A stretch of 64,000 nucleotides of DNA from Bog-793 sp050013835 (GTDB taxonomy: Bacteria; Actinomycetota; Acidimicrobiia; Acidimicrobiales; Bog-793). The DNA lies in assembly GCA_050013835.1 (NCBI GenBank), contig JBEKEM010000005.1:103466-167465 (forward strand), in the 5' to 3' direction. The position numbers were made by a program, and so were the translations under genes. The notes beneath the pieces are model-generated. The model worked only from the letters and a program-made list of their open reading frames with translations. It was not told where the DNA came from and did not search any database. Of this stretch, positions 13,885-22,727 are shown in pieces (the stretch's first letter is position 1; each line of letters begins with the position of its first letter).

Positions 13885-15489
13885 CTAGGACCCGTAGGTG
13901 AAGAACGGTATGTCCTGGCAGGTGCCGTTCACGGTCGTGACCGTGACGAAGCTCGTCGACGTCCCGGACGGCGCGTTCGGTGCGGTGAGCGTGACCTGGT
14001 CGGGCGTGATCGCCGAGATCGTGGCGCTGCTCGACGAGGCGCCCGTCGGGTTGCCGTTGCTCTCCGGGACGAAGCTTGCCGTGGTTCCGCTCCCGGTGAG
14101 GAACCCGGTCCCGGAAAGCGTTACCTTCGCCCCGGCCGAGCCGGAGGCCGGGCTGATCGAGGCACACAGCGGTTGCAGCGCCGTGTACTCGAAGATGTCG
14201 CTGCTGCCGGCCGTGGCGGTCGTCCCCGCCGGTGTCGTCACGGTGACGTAGTAGCAGAACTCCCCGGCGCAGGAGGAACCCCCGGCCACCGGCGGCGAGA
14301 CGACGGTGATCGAGGTCGGCCCGTTCACGATCACGTTGGGGGACGAGACCGTGTACGTGAGCGGGTTGCTGGGCACGGTGCCGCCCGATTCCTGGACGAA
14401 GTTGACCGTGATCTTCTGGGACGGGGTCTGGTAGAAGCCGGTCCCGGTGATCGTCACCGCGTTCCCGCCGGCGATCGTGCCGATCGAGGGAGAGATGCTC
14501 GTGACGGTCGGGGCGAGCGTCGAGTAGGTGAAGACGCCGTTCGAGCTGTCGGCGCTGGTCCCCGTCGGCGTGGTGACCGTGACGAAGTACGTTGTCCCTT
14601 CTGTCACCGCCGGCGAGACGGCGGAGATCGACGTCGATGAGTTGACCGTCACGCCCGTGGCCGGAATGATCGTGTTGTCGCTCGCCGGAGCACCCCCGGA
14701 TTCCTCGACGAAGTTGACCGTCGATCCGGCGACGAACCCGGTCCCGGTGATCGTCACCGACGTGCCGCCGAGGATCGAGCCCGACGAGGTGCTCAGTCCC
14801 GTGACGGTCGGCAGCACGGGTGACCACAGCCAGCTGTCCGTCGTCACGCTGGTGCCGCAGTAGAGGTAGCACGGCGCCGAGGACGGTGCGCTGGCTCCCG
14901 CGGGGTAGTCGTCAAAGGTCACGACGGCCTGCAGATAGGGCTGGGCCGCGCACCTCGCCGCACTGACCCCGTCGAGACAGGTCGAGAGCGTCACGACCCG
15001 GCTGTTCGTGCTCGTCGGGTCCCAGGCCGTCGAGCACCACACGTCCATCGACACGCCGTCGACGTTGGAGAGCTCGGACTTGGGCCCGTTCCCCCAGCAC
15101 CAGGTCGGCGGGCTGGCGTTGAGCGTCTGAGGCAGCAACGTGTTCGTGTTGCAGTTGGGGGCGCTCGGCGAGCAGTTGGCGTAGCGGATGCTGTTGATCG
15201 CCAGGTCGGTCGCGCTCTTGGCCGCGTACTGCTCGGAGCGGGCCGACAGGAAGCTCCTGGAGTCGTTGAGGTCGTTCGTGAGCGCGTTCATGAGCGCTCC
15301 GATGACCATGGCCCCGACGATGAGGAAGATGAGCGCGAGCACGAGCGTCGCCCCGGCGTCGCCGCCCCGACGAGCACGCCGGGCGCGTGCCGTGTCACCG
15401 GGCGGGCGCCCGGTGGTCCGCCGTCCACTTCTCCGGATGCCGGTCATGACGTCGCCGACCACGCCGCCCGGGCTTCCAGGGCCGGCCAT
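13885..15489 (-). CDS. PilX-like minor pilin with three IPT/TIG domains
   Basis: 534-aa predicted cell-envelope protein. After a basic N-terminus, residues about 44-68 (GGDAGATLVLALIFLIVGAMV) form a single membrane helix of the type seen at the head of PilX-like pilus assembly proteins; no cleavable GFTLIE site is seen. A Cys-containing region follows, and the C-terminal half carries three IPT/TIG immunoglobulin-like repeats starting near residues 226, 324 and 438, each with the SP-SG---GG--VTI-GTGF pattern. ATG 15489 overlaps the upstream gene's stop (TAATG), implying coupling. A second possible start is ATG at about 15447. The role in a type IV pilus or secretion pseudopilus is inferred. 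Confidence 0.7.
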   Translation of the reverse strand: MAGPGSPGGVVGDVMTGIRRSGRRTTGRPPGDTARARRARRGGDAGATLVLALIFLIVGAMVIGALMNALTNDLNDSRSFLSARSEQYAAKSATDLAINSIRYANCSPSAPNCNTNTLLPQTLNASPPTWCWGNGPKSELSNVDGVSMDVWCSTAWDPTSTNSRVVTLSTCLDGVSAARCAAQPYLQAVVTFDDYPAGASAPSSAPCYLYCGTSVTTDSWLWSPVLPTVTGLSTSSGSILGGTSVTITGTGFVAGSTVNFVEESGGAPASDNTIIPATGVTVNSSTSISAVSPAVTEGTTYFVTVTTPTGTSADSSNGVFTYSTLAPTVTSISPSIGTIAGGNAVTITGTGFYQTPSQKITVNFVQESGGTVPSNPLTYTVSSPNVIVNGPTSITVVSPPVAGGSSCAGEFCYYVTVTTPAGTTATAGSSDIFEYTALQPLCASISPASGSAGAKVTLSGTGFLTGSGTTASFVPESNGNPTGASSSSATISAITPDQVTLTAPNAPSGTSTSFVTVTTVNGTCQDIPFFTYGS

Positions 15490-16658
15490 TAGTTCGTCAC
15501 CACCGTCGTCGCGATCGCCGGGGTGAGCAAGCCGGAAGAGGCGGTGAGCGTGTCGCCGGAGACGCTCACCACCGAGTAGGAGCAGTTGCTGAAGGTGGCG
15601 ACGCCGGAGGACACCTGCACCGACGTGCTCGCGCAGGAGAAGCCACCGGTGGTGGGGCTCGCGGCCAGACTCACCGTCGTCGTGGAGTCGGTCGTGACGA
15701 TGTTGCCGTAGGTGTCCTCCTCGTCGACGATGACCGGGAACGTGTTCCCGTGCTTGATCGAGGAGGGCGGTTTCGTCTGCCAGACGAGCTGCGTGGGGAG
15801 GCTCGGCACGATGTTGAAGGCGAGGCTCATCGCCGAGGTGAGCTTGCCGTCGGTGGCGGTGAGCTTGTACGAGCCGGTCTTGGTGACGCTGCAGTCCCCG
15901 AAGCTGAACGTCCCCTGATTCTCGATCCCCGTGCACGTCGCGCTCCCCGGGGAGAACGCGAGGCTGACCGAGGAGAGGTCGTCCTGGACGACGTTGCCGC
16001 TGGCGTCCTCGACCGCGACCTGGGGCCAGGGCGTGACGATCGCGCCGGCGGCGATGTTGGCGACGGTCGTGGAGCTGCTGGGTTGCTCCACGAAGGCGAG
16101 CTTGGCGGCCGTCTGGCCGACGGACACCGGGGGGACCACCGGATCATCGACGACGACGATGATCGAGTAGTTCACCGAATTGTGGGTGACCGTGATCGTG
16201 TCCTGCTCTGCCGAATTGGGGATGCAGGTCGACTGGAAACTCGAGCCGTTCCAGTACTGCGGAATGATCGTCGCCGTGTAGCCGACGGGGAGCGCAGGGT
16301 TGGTGAAGTTGACCTGGGATGCTCCGGGGCAGACCGCCCACTGCGCGCTCGACTGCTGCTGGAGTTGCGAGATCGCCTCCCCGGCCGCCGTTCTGAGCAC
16401 GGTGTCGGCCGTCGCGATGGTGCGGTAGTCGACCGAGCCCCAGATCGCCGTGCTGAACGCCGTCAGTATCGACAGCCCGGCCGTCGCGATCAGGACGATG
16501 GCAATCAGGAGCTCGATGAGGGTGTCACCGGTCTGTCCGCGGTTCGCGCGTGACCGATCATCCGGATGTGCGTCGCGCGGGAGCCGACCATCGGGTGGGC
16601 GTCTCATCGGACCGGCGGAGCGGCGACGGTCGAGGGGCCGTCCGTGCCCCGTGGACAC
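15489..16658 (-). CDS. PilV/PulI-like prepilin with beta-sandwich repeats
   Basis: 389-aa protein with a class III-type prepilin signal: basic leader, cleavage expected after Gly44, then D-T-L-I-E with Glu at +5, followed by a hydrophobic helix (LLIAIVLIATAGLSIL). The remainder is Ser/Thr/Val-rich; residues about 190-380 hold two bacterial Ig-like or invasin-like repeats (QVAVEDASGNVVQDD and VIVDEEDTYGNIVTTD). Start set at GTG 16658; ATG 16607 would shorten the leader by 17 residues. It sits between the PilW-like and PilX-like genes, the common order of minor pilin operons. Processing would need a PilD-type peptidase outside this window. Confidence 0.75.
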   Translation of the reverse strand: MSTGHGRPLDRRRSAGPMRRPPDGRLPRDAHPDDRSRANRGQTGDTLIELLIAIVLIATAGLSILTAFSTAIWGSVDYRTIATADTVLRTAAGEAISQLQQQSSAQWAVCPGASQVNFTNPALPVGYTATIIPQYWNGSSFQSTCIPNSAEQDTITVTHNSVNYSIIVVVDDPVVPPVSVGQTAAKLAFVEQPSSSTTVANIAAGAIVTPWPQVAVEDASGNVVQDDLSSVSLAFSPGSATCTGIENQGTFSFGDCSVTKTGSYKLTATDGKLTSAMSLAFNIVPSLPTQLVWQTKPPSSIKHGNTFPVIVDEEDTYGNIVTTDSTTTVSLAASPTTGGFSCASTSVQVSSGVATFSNCSYSVVSVSGDTLTASSGLLTPAIATTVVTN

Positions 16659-16668
16659 GACATCGCGC

Positions 16669-17289
16669 TCACCATGGCAGGAGCACAGCGACGAAGACCG
16701 CCTCGAGGCCGGCTCCTTTCATCGTCACGGTCAGCGATGTGGGCGCTGCCGCCTCGAGCATGAGCGTGCCGGTCTTGTCCGACGTCACGGTTGACGAGCA
16801 CTCGACCGTGGTCGTGCCGACACCGGTCAGTCCGGTACCGCTGGAGCAGGCGTTCCCGTAGGCGGACGTCGCACTGTTATTGAGGACGTTCAGATCCTGG
16901 TTCGAGGTCCAGATCTCGTATTCGGTGGCGTCGGTCGTCTCGGCGTCCCCGGTCGCGAGCTCCCAGTTCGTGACGGGATTGCCGTTCTGGTCGACCAGCT
17001 TGATGTTCGTCACGTAGACAAAGGCGAGTGCACCGCCGGCGAACTGGGAGGAGCCGACCACGCAGTCCTCGTACAGCGCCGCATCGCCGGGGATGCCGGT
17101 GTAGAAGCCGTTGTTGCCTAGGAATGCCTCGCTGTTCGACGTCGCGCCGCAGGTCTGCGTGGGATAGGTGGGGATGCTCCAGGGGAGGACCTCACCGGAG
17201 GACGACGTGGTGCTGAGGCAGAACGACAGCGTGAAGTTGGTGCCGGCGACGCCCTCCTGGATCGTCTGGCACTTGCTCGGCGCAGGGGA
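16669..17289 (-). pseudogene. In-frame continuation of the PilW-like gene past a TAG stop
   Basis: Directly after the TAG the same frame reads SPAPSKCQTIQEGVAGTNF and stays open for 206 codons to TGA 16671-16669. It encodes a Ser/Thr/Gly-rich, Cys-containing secreted-type sequence including NIKLVDQNGNPVTNWELATG and a hydrophobic end (AVFVAVLLPW). It has no start with a ribosome binding site, no signal sequence and no prepilin motif, so it is best read as the C-terminal half of the preceding pilin. GTG 17061 is the only plausible internal start. TAG is used as a normal stop elsewhere here (argF, argH, nadK), so general recoding is unlikely. Confidence 0.65.
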
Positions 17290-18141
17290 CTAGGGCGTGG
17301 TCTCTCCGCTCAGGTTCGCCCCGTCGTACGTGCCGTAGTTGTAGGACGAGAAGTCCACGAAGCACAGCTCCGAGGCGTACGTCCCCGTCCCGATCGTGGC
17401 GAAACCGCAGTTCGACGACTGGGCGGCGAGGTTCGAGAGCTGCCCCGAGGAGGCGCTCGCGCGGGGCACGGCGAGCAAGGTGTAGGCGAAGCTGCTCTTC
17501 GGCTCCGTGATGAGGAAGTTGACGCCCGTCACGCCGACGGCGGTGGCCCATTTGGTCGTCGGCGTGCCGGAGTAGGAGGAGACCGTGCGGATCGTCGGGG
17601 CGACCTGGTTGCTGGGGAGGTCCGACGAGAGGACCGTGGTGGTCACCGGGGTCGAGGAGGCGCCAGCGCAGTACTCGCGCACGAGCGACGTGGCCGAGGG
17701 GTATGTCACCTTGGCGTACGTCACGACGTTCTGGTACTGGCCTGTGCCGGAGTTGACGCCCGGGTTGAAGCCCCACTCTATTCCGAGCAGTTGCGTCCCG
17801 GTCCCGCACTCGGCCATGGGGTTGGCGGTGACGGAGCCCGTAGTGCTCGCGTTGGAGGGGCTGGCACTCGTCGTGAGGTACGCCGCGCTCTCGACATCGT
17901 GCTGGAAATAGGTCGACGCGACCTGGGCGTCGGACGTGTCGGAGACGTTCGCCGTGGTCTTGTTCTGGAGCGAGAGGACGGAGACGAGCGCCAGGGTGAG
18001 CGCGCCGATGACGATCGGGATGATCAGGCTGGTGACCAGCAGCTCGATGAGCGTGAAACCACCCTCGCCGCGCTCCCGGGGACCGTCGGTGGGACCGTGC
18101 TGCGCGGTCGCGGCAGCCCGGGCGTTCCGGCGACCGGTCAT
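17290..18141 (-). CDS. PilW/PulJ-like prepilin, ended by an in-frame TAG
   Basis: 283 codons from ATG 18141 to TAG 17292-17290. The N-terminus is a textbook prepilin: MTGRR..., then G28 followed by FTLIELL (Glu at +5) and a hydrophobic helix. The body is Ser/Thr/Gly-rich with several Cys, as in PilW-like minor pilins. The same frame continues open for another 206 codons beyond the TAG, with the same amino-acid style (see next entry). The protein may therefore be truncated, or the TAG may be a mutation, a sequencing error or a readthrough site. First gene of the minor-pilin operon. Confidence 0.72.
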   Translation of the reverse strand: MTGRRNARAAATAQHGPTDGPRERGEGGFTLIELLVTSLIIPIVIGALTLALVSVLSLQNKTTANVSDTSDAQVASTYFQHDVESAAYLTTSASPSNASTTGSVTANPMAECGTGTQLLGIEWGFNPGVNSGTGQYQNVVTYAKVTYPSATSLVREYCAGASSTPVTTTVLSSDLPSNQVAPTIRTVSSYSGTPTTKWATAVGVTGVNFLITEPKSSFAYTLLAVPRASASSGQLSNLAAQSSNCGFATIGTGTYASELCFVDFSSYNYGTYDGANLSGETTP

Positions 18142-18906
18142 CGTGGCCGCACCGGGCCGACCGTGTCGCACGCGGACGGATGGAGAATCACGATCATCTC
18201 GCTGTCGACGCGTGCGGATGCCAAGTTTCCGGCGAGAGGTGTTTCCACGCGCGTCTTCTCTTCGTATCGGGAAAAGGTGGCCATCATCCAACGCGGCCCC
18301 CTGGACTGCGGTACAGGCAGACCGATCTGGTGGGCGATTTAGCAGTTCATGTTACCTTGCCCAGCCGAATCCTGTCAGTCGGGATGACAAGGGATTCGGG
18401 GGATCGGATTGGGGCCAATCCGGGGCGACGTGCGCCGGTGCTCACCACCTCGTTGCTCGTCGTGATGGGATCGGAGCAGGTACTTCACCGCGATTCGGGT
18501 GGCCAGAACTCCCCCCGACGGGGTGCCGGCCGTGGCGGTGAGAGGACCGTTTCGTGTCTTTGACGTTCGGCTAGATGGCCCACAAGAACCACCGACCGAT
18601 GGCGCGGATGGACTATACGCGTGGTCATTTTGTGTCACGCGAGGCAGCAAAGATGGATCACCAAAATCACCGTGTGGCGGGACCGCCTGACCGCGCGCCG
18701 AGAGGTATCGACCGGCGCGGCCGGCGACAACGCCGACGCTCGGTGTCCGCGGTGAGAGGTGAGAAGGACCCGCGACCGAGGGCGGCGACGGGTCTTGGCA
18801 CTCGTCCCCGGGACTTCCCGGTCGGCGCCCCGCCACCGGCGCGGGAGGCAGGGTCCCGGCCGGCCGGCCTTGACGGGAGGGCGGCGGGGGCCACAATCGG
18901 TGGTCC
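18142..18906. other. Long intergenic region, no supported gene
   Basis: About 765 nt between the pilin operon (leftward) and the relic gene at 18907. Open frames here are Arg/Pro-rich and unlike proteins. It holds the inverted repeats at 18365-18421 and a weak direct repeat (18573-18594 and 18651-18672, 17 of 22 identical). It must contain the pilin operon promoter; no convincing -35/-10 pair was found. Confidence 0.6.
18365..18421. repeat. Two adjacent inverted repeats
   Basis: First: CGAATCC-TGTCA (18365-18376) faces TGACA-ag-GGATTCG, giving 12 paired bases, a 7-nt loop and a 2-nt bulge. Second: CGGATTGG-gg-CCAATCCG at 18404-18421, a perfect 8-bp palindrome. They may be a regulatory site, a terminator-like structure or part of a small RNA; function unknown. 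Confidence 0.6.
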
Positions 18907-19495
18907 GTGACGGGTCGTCGCCTTGGCTCGCACGGACTGAGGCGGGTGATGCTGGCCGCCGTGGTAGCGGGGATCCCGCCGTCGGGGATTCTCCTCGCCG
19001 TTTGCGGACCGGCCCGCGGGCACGTTCCCGACGGAAACGCGGGAGGTCACCTCCGAGCCGTTCACCGCGGCGGGCACTGTCGCCACCTGCCTCGCGGCTG
19101 GGGTCGCGGGCGATTCCTCGTGCCGTTGCTTCGCCGAGAGCCACGTCGCCGATCCCTGCTTCGCGCGGCCGCCCGCGAAGACCGGGCCGGTCCTTTGCTC
19201 GCACGACCCAGCCCGCACGAAGTTCTGGAGCTGAGGGTCACGTCAGTCCCGGCCCCGCCAAGTGTGTCGTTCACAGAGCCCTGGGCGGTGAGGATCTCGA
19301 ACGGCGAGATCTACATCCTCGTCGACGCCGCCTGGGTGCCGGAACGGGTCCGGCCGACCGCACGACGCCTCCTCGGCCAGTCGTCGACTGCCACGTCCCG
19401 GCGCGGGGCACGTCGTCGGGCGCGCCGCTTGTCAGGACGAGATGACCAAGTCGAGCCGGTTCAGCTCCCGCGTAGTCGAGACGGTCTGGCTCTGA
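18907..19495 (+). pseudogene. Frame-broken relic of a secreted protein gene
   Basis: Stitching two frames gives a plausible secreted protein. A signal peptide (RVMLAAVVAGIPPSGILLAVC) lies in the frame of 18907. A Cys-rich part (SSCRCFAESHVADPCFARPP, then PVLCSHDPARTKFW) follows in the frame of 19022, ended by TGA 19232. Next come LELRVTSVPAPP and EPWAVRISNGEI back in the first frame, and a tail SSRVVETVWL ending at TGA 19493-19495 in the second. The DPCF, VLC and PWA(I/V)-L-NG signposts resemble a family of small secreted actinobacterial proteins known to me only as hypothetical. At least three frame changes imply decay. The family link is from memory. Confidence 0.5.
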
Positions 19496-19621
19496 GAACG
19501 CCCCGACGTCTGGCGCCGGGTGTCCCGCGGCGGACGACGGATTCGTGCTCGGGAATCTCGTGGTCGGCGGGGACGCCCGGCGCGCAGGCGGCCCTGTCGG
19601 CCGGTTTCCGCCCGCACTCGG

Positions 19622-20347
19622 TCAACGCGCGGCGAGGATCGCCGCACGCTGCGCCGCGGTCATCGGCTTGACCGCCTCGCGCAATGTGACCCCCGAGGCC
19701 CGGTCGGCGCGGGGGAGCAGCCACGTGAACACCATCTCGGCGCGCTTCTTGGCCGTTTCTCTTAGTACCCAGCCGATCACCTTGCGGATGAAGAACTCCG
19801 TCTCGTCGAGCATCGCGTCGGCGTAACCGGTGAAGCGGTCGAAGTCACCGGCTCCTCGTCGCAGTCCCGGAAGCAGCGCGAGGAGGGCCGCGCGCCGCAT
19901 CCAGAAGTCGTCGTCGACCGCCCACCGGTCGAGCTCCGGGCCGAGGTCGTCCAATCGCTCGACGAGCGGGCCGACGACGGAAGCGGCCAACCCGTCGACG
20001 AGTGCCCAGGTCCGCGATTCGCGCAGGAGCGTTTCGAGAAGTGGCATGTCCGCGGTGCCCAACAGGATGGAGTTCAGCTCGAGGAGCTCGACGGCGATCA
20101 CGCGCCGTTCGTGCACGGGCGCCGTCCAGAGCGCCTCGACGAGGCAGACGAGGTCGTCGTGGTCGAGACCCGGATGGCGCCTGACGAAGCCTTTCGCGAC
20201 CGCCCGGATAGCCGGCATCGGGGCGCCGTAGTGGACGAGCGCGCTCCTCAGGTACGCCTTCTCGTGGTTGGCGCGGTCGGCGGATCCGGCGGCGCGCAGC
20301 TCGGCATCGACGCTGGCGACTTCCGGGCCCGAGTCCATCCGAGCCAA
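19622..20347 (-). CDS. AlkD-type DNA alkylation repair glycosylase
   Basis: 241-aa all-helical HEAT-like protein of the DNA alkylation repair family (AlkC/AlkD), which excises N3- and N7-alkylated purines without base flipping. Recognisable segments are YLRSALVHYGAPMPAIR near the N-terminus, LVEALW, the WALVDGLA helix with the conserved Trp and Asp, DDFWMRRAALLALL, and FFIRKVIGWVLRETAKK near the C-terminus. It stands alone, opposite in direction to trpE. With the glycosylase at 7388 the window has two alkylation-repair enzymes. Confidence 0.9.
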   Translation of the reverse strand: MARMDSGPEVASVDAELRAAGSADRANHEKAYLRSALVHYGAPMPAIRAVAKGFVRRHPGLDHDDLVCLVEALWTAPVHERRVIAVELLELNSILLGTADMPLLETLLRESRTWALVDGLAASVVGPLVERLDDLGPELDRWAVDDDFWMRRAALLALLPGLRRGAGDFDRFTGYADAMLDETEFFIRKVIGWVLRETAKKRAEMVFTWLLPRADRASGVTLREAVKPMTAAQRAAILAAR

Positions 20348-20524
20348 CGGTAGTTGTCGCGATCACGGCGTAGCTCGGTCGACCCTGCGTCACGCCCGCC
20401 GCAACCCGCCGTCCCGCCGGGCCCGGTGGGACGGCACGATGCTGGCTGGCGTCGCCCGGGAGCGATCGGGCGGTGGGGGTCACGGGCCGCACGGGTCGTG
20501 ACGAGCGGCGTCGCGACGCACGAC

Positions 20525-20553
20525 TGGACACGCCCTGCGGTGCTCGGTAACCT
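20525..20553 (+). promoter_or_regulatory. Candidate trp operon promoter
   Basis: TGGACA (20525-20530), 17-nt spacer, TAACCT (20548-20553). Transcription from here would begin at about the ATG at 20562, which opens a 32-codon frame (stop 20658-20660) overlapping the trpE start out of frame. Candidate only. Confidence 0.4.
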
Positions 20554-20625
20554 GCCCGTCCATGCCGGACGAGACGCACGCCTCCGCACAGCAAGAGAGC
20601 GCCGGGCGCAACGTGCCACGGGAGG

Positions 20626-22146
20626 GTGCGTCGGTGGCGAGGTGTCTTTGGCGATTCTGATCTGAGCCTCGTTCCCGACCGCGAATCGTTCGGTCGGGGG
20701 GCCAAGACTCGGAACGCCGCTCAGTCCTCGGTCGTCAGAACGGTCATTCCCGCCGGTGGGCTCGCGCCCGTCGCCGCCTTCGCGGCACTGCGGCACCGAC
20801 CCGGTGGCGCCTTCCTGTTCGAGTCGGTCGCCCACGACGAGAACCGCGACCGCTGGACCTTCCTCGGCTGCGGCGGCGTCCCCGTCGTCGAGTGGTCCTT
20901 CGGCGACGACCACGGTGATCCTTTCGACGCGCTGCGCGACGAGCTCGCCGCCCGAGGCCGGGCGGCGTTTGAGGATGCCCCCCCGTTCGTTAGCGGGCTC
21001 GTGGGCTTCCTTTCATACGAGACGGCGCATCTCATCGAGCCCCGCGTTCCGGTTGGCCGCTCGCGGGACGGTTTCCCGGACGTCTTGTTCATGCGCTGCG
21101 CGGCGATCGTCGCCTTCGACCACCGCCTCGACGTCGTCCACGTGATCGTCGAGGCGGCGACCGGGCCGTCCGTCGATCCCGACGCCGCCTGGGCGGAGGC
21201 CGCGGACGAGATCCGCGCGATCGTCGACGCCGTCCTCGCCTCCCCGGCGCCGGCAGGCCCCGCGGCGGCGACCGCGGCGGCCACCGGTTCGGTGCCGGTC
21301 GAGGCGGAACGCCCGCCCGCGGACTACGAGCGCTCGGTTTCCCGCGCCAAGGAGTACATCGAAGCCGGTGACTGCCAGCAGGTCGTGATCTCCCAGCGCT
21401 TCTCGGCGGAGCTCGACATCGACCCGTTCGCGATCTACGAGGAACTGCGCCTGCTCAACCCGTCGCCGTACCTCTTCTACTTCGAGCACGGGGGCAGGGC
21501 GCTCGTCGGCAGCTCGCCGGAGGCCCTGGCGAGGATCCGCGACGGCGAGCTGATCGTGCGGCCGATCGCCGGGACGCGGCCGCGCGGCGCGGACCCGGCG
21601 GACGACGAGCGACTTCTCGCCGAGCTGCTCGCCGACCCGAAGGAGAACGCCGAGCACGTCATGCTCGTCGACCTCGCCCGCAACGACGTCGGGCGCGTCG
21701 CCAAGGTCGGCACCGTGCGCGTCGACCTGTTCCGGACCGTGGAGAGGTACTCGCACGTGATGCACATGGTCTCGCAGGTGGCAGGGCGGCTGAAGCCCGA
21801 GGTCGACACGGTCGACGCCCTGCGCGCCGTCTTCCCGGCGGGGACGGTGACGGGGGCGCCGAAGGTGCGGGCGATGGAGATCATCGCCGAGCTCGAGGGG
21901 CGCGGCCGCGGCCCGTACGCGGGATGCGTCGGTTACCTCGGCGACGACGGCAACATGGACATGGCGATCGTCATCCGCACGTTGCTGTGCGCGGGCGGAT
22001 CGCTCACCGTCCAGGCCGGAGCCGGCATCGTCTACAACTCCGACCCTGCGACGGAGCAGGCCGAGACGGTCCACAAGGCGAACGCCATCCTGGCGGCCGT
22101 GCTGCGGGCCCAGCGCCACGGGGCGGGGACGGGTGGCCGGCGATGA
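20626..22146 (+). CDS. trpE: Anthranilate synthase component I
   Basis: Converts chorismate and ammonia to anthranilate, the first committed tryptophan step. 506 aa from GTG 20626; the family C-terminal chorismate-binding domain is complete (QQVVISQRF, LVGSSPEAL, PIAGTRPRG, DLARNDVGRV, FPAGTVTGAPKVRAM, GAGIVYNSDP). The N-terminal 60 residues are weakly conserved and the GGGAGG just before the GTG is too close to be an ideal ribosome site, so the exact start is uncertain. ATGA overlap with trpG. Feedback by tryptophan is likely from the family, not shown here. Confidence 0.95.
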   Translation: MRRWRGVFGDSDLSLVPDRESFGRGAKTRNAAQSSVVRTVIPAGGLAPVAAFAALRHRPGGAFLFESVAHDENRDRWTFLGCGGVPVVEWSFGDDHGDPFDALRDELAARGRAAFEDAPPFVSGLVGFLSYETAHLIEPRVPVGRSRDGFPDVLFMRCAAIVAFDHRLDVVHVIVEAATGPSVDPDAAWAEAADEIRAIVDAVLASPAPAGPAAATAAATGSVPVEAERPPADYERSVSRAKEYIEAGDCQQVVISQRFSAELDIDPFAIYEELRLLNPSPYLFYFEHGGRALVGSSPEALARIRDGELIVRPIAGTRPRGADPADDERLLAELLADPKENAEHVMLVDLARNDVGRVAKVGTVRVDLFRTVERYSHVMHMVSQVAGRLKPEVDTVDALRAVFPAGTVTGAPKVRAMEIIAELEGRGRGPYAGCVGYLGDDGNMDMAIVIRTLLCAGGSLTVQAGAGIVYNSDPATEQAETVHKANAILAAVLRAQRHGAGTGGRR

Positions 22147-22727
22147 CGACCGTCCTCGTGATCGACAACTACGACTCGTTCACGTACAACCTCGTGCAGT
22201 GTCTCGGCGAGCTCGGAGCCGAGGTCGTCGTGCACCGCAACGACGCGATCGGCCTCGCGGGGGTGGCGCGACTTGGCGCCGACGGCATCGTGATCTCGCC
22301 GGGCCCCTGCACCCCGGAGACCGCCGGCATCAGCGTCGAGCTGATCCGCAGCTTCGCCGGATCCGTGCCGATGCTCGGCGTGTGCCTCGGCCACCAGGCG
22401 ATCGGCGCCGCCTTCGGCGCTCGTGTCGTACGCAACCACCGCATTCTCCACGGCAAGACGAGCGACATCCACCACTCGGCCACCGGGATCTTGACGGACC
22501 TGCCGAACCCGTTCGTCGCCGGCCGCTACCACTCACTCGTCATCGAGGGCTCATCCGTTCCGGACGAGCTCACCGTCACTGCTTGGACTGATCAAGGGGA
22601 GATCATGGGCATTCAGCACCGCAGTTACGACATCACCGGGGTCCAGTTCCACCCCGAGTCCGTGCTCACGCCGGACGGCAGGCAGCTGCTCGCCAACTGG
22701 CTCGCGCAGGTGGGGGGCCGGTCGTGA
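22143..22727 (+). CDS. trpG: Anthranilate synthase component II (glutamine amidotransferase)
   Basis: Supplies ammonia from glutamine to TrpE. 194 aa, class I amidotransferase: DNYDSFTYNLVQ at the start, the nucleophile in GVCLGHQAI (Cys81), HGKTSDI, and the FHPESVLT motif with the catalytic His and Glu. ATG 22143 overlaps the trpE stop (ATGA); the frame is open further upstream but inside trpE. It may also serve the PabB enzyme as in other bacteria; no pabB lies nearby. Confidence 0.96.
   Translation: MTTVLVIDNYDSFTYNLVQCLGELGAEVVVHRNDAIGLAGVARLGADGIVISPGPCTPETAGISVELIRSFAGSVPMLGVCLGHQAIGAAFGARVVRNHRILHGKTSDIHHSATGILTDLPNPFVAGRYHSLVIEGSSVPDELTVTAWTDQGEIMGIQHRSYDITGVQFHPESVLTPDGRQLLANWLAQVGGRS

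Noticed and set aside
13627..14640. Plus-strand frame running from the 5S gene into the pilin operon
   Set aside because: It is antisense to the PilX-like gene with its clear IPT/TIG repeats, and it begins inside rRNA spacer.
18573..18672. Two similar 22-nt stretches (17 of 22 identical) as a repeat array
   Set aside because: Only two imperfect copies; no spacer regularity, so not a CRISPR or other array.
18667..19218. Minus-strand frame across the region of the relic gene
   Set aside because: Low-complexity Arg/Pro composition, and the plus strand shows ordered protein-family signposts instead.
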